Positions 34,666-43,590 of a stretch of 64,000 bases of DNA are shown here, one piece after another. Made by a program: the position numbers and the translations under genes. The stretch lies in NCBI GenBank assembly GCA_025331445.1, contig JAIWNE010000027.1, forward strand, positions 186,001-250,000, given 5' to 3'. Position 1 is the stretch's first letter, and each line of letters opens with the position of its first letter. Source of the stretch: Blakeslea trispora. Its lineage: Eukaryota > Mucoromycota > Mucoromycetes > Mucorales > Choanephoraceae. The notes under the pieces are model-generated. The model did not search any database. It was not told the DNA's origin and worked only from the letters and a program-made list of their open reading frames with translations.

Positions 34666-35229
34666 ATGAATCACAATAATATCATTGATGATTTCGACGA
34701 GTCTCGACAATACACAAAGGCCGAATTGCGCCAAATTTTTCGGCGCTGGCAGCAAGAAGAAATTCTTAAGCCAGAAAAACGCGAGTTGCCAAACGAGATT
34801 GTAGAGATCTTGGAAGGATCCCCTCTTTTACAGCTTGAGCAAAACTTACAGAAATTCAAAAAGCAAGTTCGAAAATACCACCATGAGGAGTGGACAAGAG
34901 GCGAGAAACCAAACAAGGAATGCACTTCAATTTATAAAAAGCATAAAGTTGATACATATCAAGTCCTCAACACAATTTATAATAACTCGGAAAGTACCAG
35001 GTTACAAGCAAGGGCCGCAACAGAGTTGTTTGAAAAGGCTCAGTACCTTGAGGATAACAGAGCTGCAATGAATCAAGATAGAGTTTTTGAGCTAGTGAAA
35101 GAGATAAACAGTTATACTAAACAACTGGCTGTACTTTCTTGGTTTACAGCTAAACAACAGGATCAGGAGGCCAGAAGTTATTCACTTTGTGCGCTCGGAC
35201 TGCCTTCGGACCCCAAAAGATCGAAATAA
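34666..35229 (+). CDS. Unrecognised 187-residue charged helical protein
   Basis: A single open frame begins MNHNNIIDDFDESRQYTK and ends PSDPKRSK. It is rich in Glu, Lys, Gln and Arg, probably mostly helical, with Trp-containing RRWQQEE and HHEEWTRGEK segments and one LSWFTAKQQDQEA helix near the end. There is no signal peptide, membrane segment or known motif. It has no intron and starts 43 bp after the right end of the MITE. The codon usage and length argue for a real or once-real protein. It could be an orphan gene, a lineage-specific protein or the accessory ORF of a decayed transposon. I do not recognise it and assign no function. Confidence 0.5.
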   Translation: MNHNNIIDDFDESRQYTKAELRQIFRRWQQEEILKPEKRELPNEIVEILEGSPLLQLEQNLQKFKKQVRKYHHEEWTRGEKPNKECTSIYKKHKVDTYQVLNTIYNNSESTRLQARAATELFEKAQYLEDNRAAMNQDRVFELVKEINSYTKQLAVLSWFTAKQQDQEARSYSLCALGLPSDPKRSK

Positions 35230-35727
35230 TAAATGGTCAAATTTCATCTAATCCTGCCAAGAACTATGAGTGCTGATACAGTAGGAATGGTCTTGGGCTG
35301 TAAAAACATAGAGTTAACACTGACTCATATAGTAATAAAGTAGATCAGATCAGCACAAAGGAGGGGGGAATGATAATAATAGCAAACCTTTTTAGTACAA
35401 TAAAATCGTAGAGTAATATATAAAATTACTTGCCACATTGGATGTGACGCATTGTCAAGATAAATAAATCAAACATAAACAAACTGTAGAAGGACTACGG
35501 GACAAAAAGACAAGACATCATGTAAAAAATTAACAGAAAGCATGTCCAAAAACTCAGTCAAAACCTTTTTTTTTTGAACGCGCGAATCTTTTCTGTTGAA
35601 TATCGCCGGTATGCCGTGCGCTTTTACAGTCAAAATAATCCCACGGTCAAAGTGACAACGGAAATGGAGATAAAAAGGACCTTGTAACCTTTTCCTTTTT
35701 TTTCTTCTTTGTTTGTATAAAGAATTC
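35230..35727. other. Intergenic region upstream of acetoacetyl-CoA synthetase
   Basis: About 500 bp without a supported gene. A G/C-richer patch at 35575-35660 and the T-rich stretch at 35690-35715 probably belong to the promoter and leader of the downstream gene. Confidence 0.4.
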
Positions 35728-38187
35728 ATGATGACTGTTGGACTTGTTTCCGAAAACGCATTGACAACTGATCCTCAGTGTCTTTGGACTCCATCTAATG
35801 TACACGATACACATGTGGAGAAGTTCCGCCTCCTAATCAAGGATAAGTATAAAGATGCTTTAGTTGGTATGTCAATTTAATTTTCTTCATACATTGTTTG
35901 TATACTAACTTGATTTGTAGATGATTACCAGCAACTTTGGAAGTGGTCTGTTGACTATCCAGAACTGTTTTGGTCCGAAGTATGGGATTATACACATATA
36001 GTATCTTCAAAGAAAGGACAACATGTTGTTAATAAGACTGAAATTATGGACAACATCCCTGCTTGGTTTGAAGAAGCACGTCTTAATTTTGCTGAGAATC
36101 TTTTGTGGTGTAAAGATCCCAAGAAGACAGCCATCATAGCTACAGGTAAATGTTGTTGTAAAAAAGAAAAGATTTACAGAAAAGACATGTTTATGTTTTA
36201 AGCAAAATAGGTGAAGGTCATGGTAAGAGATCAATTAGCTACGAGGAGCTTTACAATGATGTCTTGAAATTCTCTGAGGCGCTTAGATCAATTGGAGTTA
36301 AGAAGGGAGACCGTGTCGCTGCTTATATTCCCAATTGTGCTGAAGCTGTTATTGCTATGCTGGCTACTGCCAGTATTGGCGCTCTCTGGAGGTAATCATA
36401 TCATGATGACCTCAAGTATATATAGTGCTTTTGCTAACATATATTCTAAACACAGTTCAACTTCTCCTGATTTTGGAACCACTGTAAGTTTGGAATTGTC
36501 TGGGAAAAAAAATAAGCGTATTGATTTTTTTTCTAGGGTGTTCTTGACAGATTTAGTCAAATTCAACCAAAAGTGTTGATTTCAGTTAACAAGGTTGTTT
36601 ATAACGGAAAGCAATTGGATCATATAGCTAAACTGACAACTGTCGCAAATGGTAGTATTATAGCTGCATTAATCTCATGTCCGATATCTCATATTTACCT
36701 CTCTAATTTAGGTCTTCCTTCTGTCGAAAAAGTGGTTTTAATTCCATTTGTTGGTGAGCTGGAACCTGAAAAGTATAACATCCCTAACCTTGTAACTTGG
36801 AACGAATTTTTGAACAGTATACCTACGGATCAGTTACCTTCACAAATTCAGTTTGCTCAGCTCTCATTTGACCATCCCGCTTTCGTACTGTTTAGTTCTG
36901 GTACTACAGGTTTGCCAAAATGTATTGTTCATTCAGGTGGTAGACTTTTGCTCCAGCTGAAGAAGGAGCACATCATTCATGGAAACATGGGCCCTGACGA
37001 TGTATTCTTTTACTATACAACTACTGGATGGATGATGTGGAACTGGCTCACCTCAGCCTTAAGTGTGGGCGCTACCATTGTTCTTTGGGATGGCAGCCCA
37101 TTCAAGCCTTCTCCTACTTCACTATGGGAGCTATCAGACGAGTTGGGTGTAACACATTTCGGTACTTCAGCAAAGTACATTCAATCATTGGAAGAAGCCG
37201 GTGTTCACCCAATGAAACTTTGTCGATTAGACACAATCAAAACCATCTATTCAACTGGATCCCCTCTAAAGCCCGAAAGCTTTGATTTTATCTACAATCA
37301 TATTAAGAAAGATGTTATGCTAGGTAGTATCACAGGTGGTACAGACATTTGCTCTCTCTTTGCTGGTCACAATGCTGCACTACCAGTGTATCGTGGAGAG
37401 ATTCAATGCATTTGTCTTGGAATGAACATTCAAGCCTGGAATGAGTTCCAAAAGCCTGTCTATGGAACTCCTGCTGATCTAGTCTGTGTGACAGCTTTCC
37501 CTTGTATGCCAATTGAGATGTACGGTGATGGACCTGACAGAATAAAGTACAAGAGTGCCTATTTCGATGTCTATCCTCATACCTGGTACCACGGTGATTT
37601 CGTTTGGATCAACCCAAAGACTGGTGGTGTAATTATGTTGGGTCGATCAGATGGTACCTTGAATCCTAATGGTGTTCGCTTTGGTAGTGCTGAAATCTAC
37701 AATGTAGTCGATAAATTTAATGTGGATGGAGGTGTCGAGGATACATTATGTGTTGGACAAAAGATCAAGGGAGAAGACGATGAGCGCGTTGTACTATTTT
37801 TAAAGCTAAAGGATGGAAGCAATACTATCTCTGAGGATTTTGTAAAGAAGCTCAAGACCACTATCCGTAACGAGCTTAGCCCCAGACACGTACCTGCATT
37901 TATTCTGCCTATTGCAGATATTCCGGTAGGTGGTATTGTATCAAGTTCTTCACTTTTCTAACCTAATGTTTCCCTCTTTATTGTTTTAGTATACCATCAA
38001 CGGAAAGAAAGTGGAAGTTGCTGTGAAGGTATATAGATGTTCATTTTAAATCGTTATATAGATATGTTGCTTATACTTCTTCTTTCTGTAGAAAATCCTC
38101 TCTGGACAGAAGGTCACAGCTACTGGTACATTAGCTAATCCTGAAAGTCTCGAATTATATTACAACATTCCTGAATTAGCACAATAA
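35728..38187 (+). CDS. Acetoacetyl-CoA synthetase
   Basis: Converts acetoacetate, ATP and CoA to acetoacetyl-CoA in the cytosol, feeding ketone units into sterol and lipid synthesis. About eight exons give some 670 residues, starting MMTVGLVSENALTTDPQCLW. Diagnostic stretches are the AACS N-terminus (LWKWSVDYPELFW, NFAENLL), the adenylate-forming P-loop VLFSSGTTGLPKCIVHSGG, TTTGWMMWNWL, LGSITGGTDICSLF, and the C-terminal hinge and lysine loop HGDFVWINPKTGGVIMLGRSDG with YTINGKKVEVAVKK. The last contains the catalytic Lys of the acyl-CoA synthetase superfamily. Order and length match bacterial and animal AACS rather than acetyl-CoA synthetase. The intron 36652-36711 is 60 nt long and free of in-frame stops, so reading through it would add 20 residues. 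The end is at TAA 38185-38187. Confidence 0.92.
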
Positions 38188-38617
38188 GCAAAATGTATTT
38201 TAATATTCTTTTTTATGACACGTTGACATCTTCTACAAAGATGCTATTTATTCTGTAGAACTTACCATTAAACACTAAATATTTATCATATCTTGATGTT
38301 TGAGCACCATACAATTTGTTGTTTTAATATTGTTTATCTCATAACAGAATATTGTGAAGATGTAGTTGACTTTCAACTCTTCAAGACAGTTTTTATAAGT
38401 CAGGCAAAGAAGCAACACTTGATGTGGCATGTCCTTCAGAATTGATTATTGTCAACTTTTTATTTTATAAATATAGCTATGCACTTCCAGTACATAGTTT
38501 TTGTAATTTATCAAATGATATAATGTATAGGTTTCTTTAATTCGAGGATATGTTTTTACTTTGTTTTCTTTATATTCTTTTTTGACCAAAAGAACAGTAG
38601 TATCAATTAGTGTTGTT
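38188..38617. other. Intergenic region
   Basis: 430 bp between two genes of the same strand, AT-rich, no gene seen. T-rich sequence at about 38530-38590 probably forms the leader of the zinc-finger gene. Confidence 0.4.
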
Positions 38618-39325
38618 ATGACAAATAGGCCTGATACACTAAAGTCAACAGTATTGAACGATTATTATCTAAGAAGTCGTTGTCCTCAAAGAAAAAGAAA
38701 GAGATACAATTTAAGCCCTTCGCTTTCAGAGGATGAAGGTATAGTAGTCTAGGGGTTGTCTAGACATTTCTTCTGTCTTCATCTTCAAGCATATGACTTT
38801 TATTGACCTTTCTTCAACAATACAGGAAACAGCCATAACATGGAATCTTTGACTGACGATAGTGATGAATCTGAGCCAAGAACTATCGTGCCTATAGGCA
38901 AGATGTCATTTCATTGTGTGACTTGTGCTGCTTTCTTTATGAATCAGGCTGATTTGACACTGCACAATCAGAATTGTCACAAGAAGAAAAAGAACGATCC
39001 TGATCCAAATCATCCCTTAAACTACTGTTCTAGTTGTAACTTTCACTACAAAAATCGGGCCAGTTATTTTAGCCATTTACGAAACATACATTTCATGCGG
39101 AATTTTTCTGGTGGTCAAAGAGCAAGACCTGTATACAAAGTTCCTGATCAAAACTATAACAATCTACAACAAGCGAATGATGATCAAAAGAAAAACGAAA
39201 ACGATTTCTCTGAGGAAAGAAGACAACTAAACCTTCAACAATCTAGAGTCATTCTACTTTTTATATTTTCTCTTGCAGTAATAGCTTTTGTCGCTTTTGC
39301 CTTTGTAAAGCGAGTATCAAAATAA
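38618..39325 (+). CDS. C2H2-like zinc-finger protein with C-terminal membrane anchor
   Basis: Two exons (38618-38738, 38826-39325) give 206 residues. The start MTNRPDTLKSTVLNDYY is followed by a basic cluster (RCPQRKRKRY) and acidic stretches (SLSEDEGN, LTDDSDESEP). Two C2H2-type units follow: FHCVTCAAFFMNQADLTLH with NCH, and NYCSSCNFHYKNRASYFSHL with IH. The last 25 residues hold a single hydrophobic helix, VILLFIFSLAVIAFVAFAF, then KRVSK. This is a tail-anchor layout with the fingers facing the cytosol or nucleoplasm. The combination of a nuclear-signal-like basic patch, two fingers and a membrane tail is unusual. Possible sites are the ER or the nuclear envelope. No orthologue is recognised, so function is open. 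An upstream in-frame start is possible but its context is poor. Confidence 0.7.
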
Positions 39326-40226
39326 AGCTCCAAATAGTCGAAAAATAAAAAGAATCATTGCATCATATCTCCCAGCTTGAGCCTCCCGAATTTCTGTAAA
39401 AGCTTAAACTCTATTCTCGAAAGATCGAGACATTACATCCATTGTTTAATCCTTTCTAAACCGGCAATTATCTTTGACATTTTAAACAATATTACTGAAT
39501 ACAAATACTTTTCTTTTAAGCCATCATATTACATATGCAGTAACAGCGCTAGCCATTTGACAATTGTATTGATTCCCCCCCCTCCTTCCCTATCATTAAC
39601 ATGATAACTTTTTCTCTTCAATCATGTAAAGCTTTGTTGTTGTATTATGTTTTTTCTTTCTTGAAAATCATTCATATGGTCTTTTTAGCAACCTCTTTTA
39701 CGGCAAAAATATACTCCAGCTCAAGCTAATGAGGGGAACGTTTTATACGCTTCTTTTCAGAAGCAATTGCTTATACAAACCCGAATTTGAGCAGCATTCT
39801 CTCCATAACATCTAAAAGCTTACAAAAGATTTTCTTGGGGGGTTTTGGAACTTTGGAAACAGTCGTAGAGAAACTTTTGTTGTTGTTATTGAATGTGTTG
39901 CATATACGACTTGAAGACTCATCAGTTTCATCCATGAATTTACAAAGATTTTTTTTTAAAAAAAAAGAGCTCATTTTCTTTTTTAGTTATTCAACCATGA
40001 TATGTTCAGCCTTGTAAACTTATTGTATCAAAGAAAGAGAAAGTCAGTTTTCGGGGTTTCGCCTTTCCCAACAATCATTTTGCTGGACCTTTAACTTTGT
40101 CTAAAAATAAGTAATCCGAGGAACCTTTTTCCGAGGAAGAGAAAAAGAAAAAAAAGCGTGTCGTGGATTATATAAAAAGCTGCATTAAATTGCTTTTTGT
40201 TTATTTACTTTGAACTATTATTCAAC
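39326..40226. other. Intergenic region and promoter of the aldo-keto reductase
   Basis: 900 bp without a supported gene. The 120 bp before the reductase start contain a TATA box and two copies of tccgagga (separate entry). Confidence 0.4.
40115..40178 (+). promoter_or_regulatory. Core promoter of the aldo-keto reductase gene with paired tccgagga motifs
   Basis: TATATAAAAA lies at 40169-40178, 49 bp upstream of the ATG at 40227. Two direct copies of tccgagga sit just upstream, at 40115-40122 and 40130-40137, 15 bp apart from start to start. The paired motif could be an activator site; this is inference from repetition and position. Confidence 0.45.
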
Positions 40227-41268
40227 ATGTCTAACGTACCAACTGTCAAAGTAAGTAGCAAAACAAAAGAAGAGGAAAACAGAGACAAAATTGCTTATAG
40301 TCTATGTTAGCTTAACTCTGGCTATGATTTCCCATTAATCGGCTACGGTACTTTTGGTGGCCATGATTCAGTTGATCAAGTCTACAAGGCTTCCAAGGCT
40401 GCACTTGAGTTAGGCTATCGTCATTTTGACACAGCTTATGGATGTAAAGTAAATGAAATGAATCACACAATCTCATGGATTCACCTGTTTTCTTCTTTCT
40501 TTAGATGGCACTGAACATGTATTGGGTAAAGCAATCAAGGAAAGTCAAATTCCTCGCGAGGAAATCTTTGTTACCACCAAGCTATGGAACAACTTTCATG
40601 AACCTCAGCATGTTGTTCCTGTATGTGAACGTTCTCTCAAGAACCTTGATGTGGATTACATTGATCTCTATTTGATGCACTGGCCTCTCGCCTGGCCCTT
40701 CCATGGTTATGAATTTGAAGATTTAAAGGATTCTGATACTGTCATTGATGTACCTATCATTGACACTTGGCGCGAGATGGAGAAACTTGTGAAATCAGGC
40801 AAGGTTCGCTCTATTGGTGTTTCTAACTTTACTATCCCTATGCTTGAAGACTTATTGAAGCAATGTGAGATTCCTCCTGCTGTTAACCAAATCGAAATCC
40901 ATCCAAAGCTTATTCAAGAAGAGATGCTTGCTTATTGTAAGCAAAAGAACATCGTGTTGACTGCCTATTCTCCTTTAGGTAATCCCGGCTACCGAAACAA
41001 CGTACTCAAGACAGTAGAAGAGCCCTTGATTCTTGACCTTGCCAAAAAGTACAACAAATCGCCTCAGCAAATCTTACTTAACTGGGGCGTAAACCGTGGT
41101 TATGCCGTCATTCCAAAATCAGTGACACCTTCCCGTATCGAAGCCAATCTAGAATATTTCAAGATGGATCAAAAAGACATAGATGCCATCACTGCACTCG
41201 GTCATCATGACACATTGCGCACGTGTGATCCCAAGAAAATTTGGGGAGCAGGAAATGCTATCTTTTAA
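40227..41268 (+). CDS. Aldo-keto reductase (AKR family)
   Basis: NAD(P)H-dependent reductase of aldehydes, aldoses or similar carbonyls in the cytosol. Exons 40227-40250, 40311-40443 and 40505-41268 give 306 residues. The (alpha/beta)8 barrel carries the catalytic tetrad: Asp in YRHFDTAYGYGTE, Tyr just after it, Lys in FVTTKLWNN, and His in DLYLMHWP. Also visible are the family signatures VRSIGVSNFTIPMLEDLL and VNQIEIHP, LTAYSPLG and the coenzyme loop AVIPKSVTPSRIEAN. The length is typical of AKR1-5 members. The compact TATA promoter suggests regulated expression. The precise substrate (glycerol, xylose or other) cannot be decided from motifs alone. The gene converges on the CHS5-like gene with only 31 bp between their stop codons. 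Confidence 0.92.
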
Positions 41269-41299
41269 AGAACATAAATAAATAAAGCATATCTTTTTT

Positions 41300-42286
41300 T
41301 TATTCAGTATTAGGCACATTAATGATGTAATAAGGAAGAGCAGGCTAAAAGAAAAGGAATGGTATGAGAAAGACGGTTTACTATGCTTGTTGATTCAATT
41401 TACCTGGATTTTCTTGTTTCTATCACATTGAACAAGCCATTCTGGTTTGACGATGGGTATCGAATGATGAACAGCACGATCATAGTTAGCACCACCCGGA
41501 AGCTGAGCCAACAGATGAGTTGTCTCGGCATTCACTTCATCAGTATAAGAAGCACCTATTCTATTCAAAAGATCCTTAAGCTCTGTCAAAGCCGGCTCTG
41601 GTTCCTCAAACAGACCAAAGGCAACACGAATGCCAGTCAAGTTCTCCATCTTATGCGTACGTGCCTCAATTATGTTGGATTTATATTCGCCTGCAGTTGT
41701 CTTGATGACTATATGAAATTGAAATTCTTGGTCTACAGCCAATCCACTTAACTTGATGAAATTAGTATCACTAGGAACATGCTAATCATTAAAAAAAAAA
41801 GGGGGGGGGCCAAAAGCAAATTTAGCACACACATACACACATAACAGCTAGAAATATAAGACCTGTTACCTGAGCAAGCTTTTCTCCATTCTTATAGACA
41901 TCTAAAGATCGAAGCTTAGCTTTATGTAACGAAAGTGGATCCCATTCGAGAATGAGTGATGTCTGAGTGATGTTTTTGACGCGTACAACAGGTGGTTCAG
42001 GTTCTTCGCTGCCAAACATGGACAGAATATTCTTTTGCAAGTCCCAGAACTCGCTCATTTTCTTTTCCTCTTCGCTTGTATTACGACTGACAGTAATGTT
42101 GACAATGCTGCCTGATGTTACACCCTTTGGAAGCAACAATGAAGGAAATTCAATCAGATGATGGTCTTCTGTTAACAAGATGGCCTATAAACAAAAAGAG
42201 TCAGTCATTTCTATCTAAAAAGAGCACCAAGTATAACATACCATACCGGCATCTAACTTGCCTACTGTGAATTGAACAGATGTCAT
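41300..42286 (-). CDS. CHS5-like exomer subunit (FN3 plus BRCT), compact form
   Basis: In yeast Chs5 forms exomer, which sorts chitin synthase III and other cargo from the trans-Golgi to the plasma membrane. Four exons read from ATG 42286 to the stop at 41300 and give about 260 residues. Residues 1-75 are the Chs5 N-terminal helix-sheet (VQFTVGKLDAG, LLTEDHHLIEFPSLLLP), which binds cargo adaptors and Arf1. An FN3 domain follows (VVRVKNITQTSLILEWDPL, LRSLDVYKNGEKLAQ, ARTHKMENLTGI), then a BRCT domain (LKDLLNRIGASYTDEVNAE, TTHLLAQLPG, IPIVKPEWLVQC). The protein ends PALPYYIINVPNTE soon after the BRCT. It therefore lacks the long acidic/Lys-rich tail of yeast Chs5. The start codon is 334 bp from the left end of the transposon that now lies in its upstream region. 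Confidence 0.87.
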
Positions 42287-42620
42287 GCTATTATTTTACA
42301 GAGTCTATAGGGCTGATTTCTTTTCTTTTTTTTTAAAAAAAGAGAGGAAGAGGAAATCAATAAGTGAAAGAGAAAGTGTATCACTTTGGGATTAAAATGC
42401 CGAAAAGGAAGACTTGTGGCCAACTAGAGAAACATAAGGCATTGTCTGACTCGGATTTTCTTGTTCCGAGCAAAGCATTGACTTGATCGGATAGATTTGA
42501 GAGCAAGTTCTTTTCTTTTAATTTCGTGTCATTATTAAGAAAGAAGGGACAAAGAGAGAGAGAGAGAAAGTGAGGAATAAATAGCCAAATAAGGAAATAA
42601 GGCGCGACAGGCGATAACTT
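42287..42620. other. Remaining upstream region of the CHS5-like gene
   Basis: 334 bp between the CHS5-like start and the left transposon end. It contains a T/A-rich leader and a GA-rich run at about 42550-42570. No gene is seen. Together with 46956-47307 it would make up the original divergent intergenic region of about 690 bp. Confidence 0.45.
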
Positions 42621-42642
42621 CACCACCAGAGGTTTTAGATTG
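42621..42642 (+). repeat. Left terminal inverted repeat of the Plavaka-like element
   Basis: The 22-bp sequence begins caccaccagagg and ends tttagattg. It pairs with 46934-46955 with one mismatch (the ninth base, g on the left against a on the right). Confidence 0.82.
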
Positions 42643-42786
42643 CAACACCGACGGATTTTTCAGACTCAAAATAGATTCCTTTTTTGGACGAGAAACATGG
42701 AGGAGTTTTTATTTTTTTATTTTCAGATGAATCAAGGTATTTTATGCAAAATGAATAATAAAATAATTTTTATTGGATTAAGTTGT

Positions 42787-43047
42787 GCCAGTTAAATCTA
42801 TTAGCTACTAGGTTCTGGATAGCTGCTACTAGGCTTCTGAATGGCTACTTCTAGGCTTGATATACCAGGGTGCAGTAGATTGACCCCGGAATACAGGTAG
42901 ATAGGTTTTTAGGCTGCAATAGCCATTACCTTACTACACTGCTTCCAAGGACAACCTACTGCACCCTGGTATATCAAGCCTAGAAGTAGCCATTCAGAAG
43001 CCTAGTAGCAGCTATCCAGAACCTAGTAGCTAATAGATTTAGCTGGC
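42787..43047. repeat. Large foldback: two ~98-bp arms around a ~63-bp loop
   Basis: The left arm (about 42787-42885) and the right arm (about 42949-43047) are reverse complements with about three mismatches; the inner 85 bp or so is perfect. Each arm is itself built of three loose direct copies of about 20 bp: gctactaggttctggata, gctactaggcttctgaatg and gctacttctaggcttgata. A transcript would form a very stable hairpin. It may be a nested miniature element or the subterminal binding region of the transposase. Confidence 0.9.
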
Positions 43048-43590
43048 CGTATTATAACTAAGAGATTCATAAACTATCAAGTGCTTGGCTTGCCTAAATC
43101 GATTATAAAAAGTATAAGCAACAGAGCAATACTTAATGATAGAAACCACTTACATTCAAGTCACTATATATATATAACTTTGTTATTACATCCTAGTAGA
43201 ATGAAAGATCTAGTTAGAGATATACTTTATGCAGTATGCAATAATAGATGACCTACCTCAGCATCTTATCTTCACTTTTTGTTCTAGCGTTAAATATGGT
43301 TAGTAAACAATAAAAAGAAAGTAAAGTTGTTTCATACCTTATATGCTCCTAATAGACTGAGGAGAGCAGGTAGTCTAATAAAGAAGATAAGCAGGTGGTT
43401 ATTTTTTGACCATTAGGGAAAAAAGAAGCATGCAAAAGAAAAATCAAAATTAAAATCTTCAAGTCCTCCCAAGTTGAAAATAAAATTAGGCGTTTCAGTG
43501 TGACATTGTTGGTCAACTTAATCAAAAAAAGAAAAATTGGTTTGATTGTATTCCTTCTTTACTTATTCCTCATTCAATTTTCTCTTCAAA

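Noticed and set aside
41383..41751. 122-codon plus-strand frame over the CHS5-like gene
   Set aside because: It overlaps the BRCT-coding exon on the other strand, whose protein is clearly conserved.
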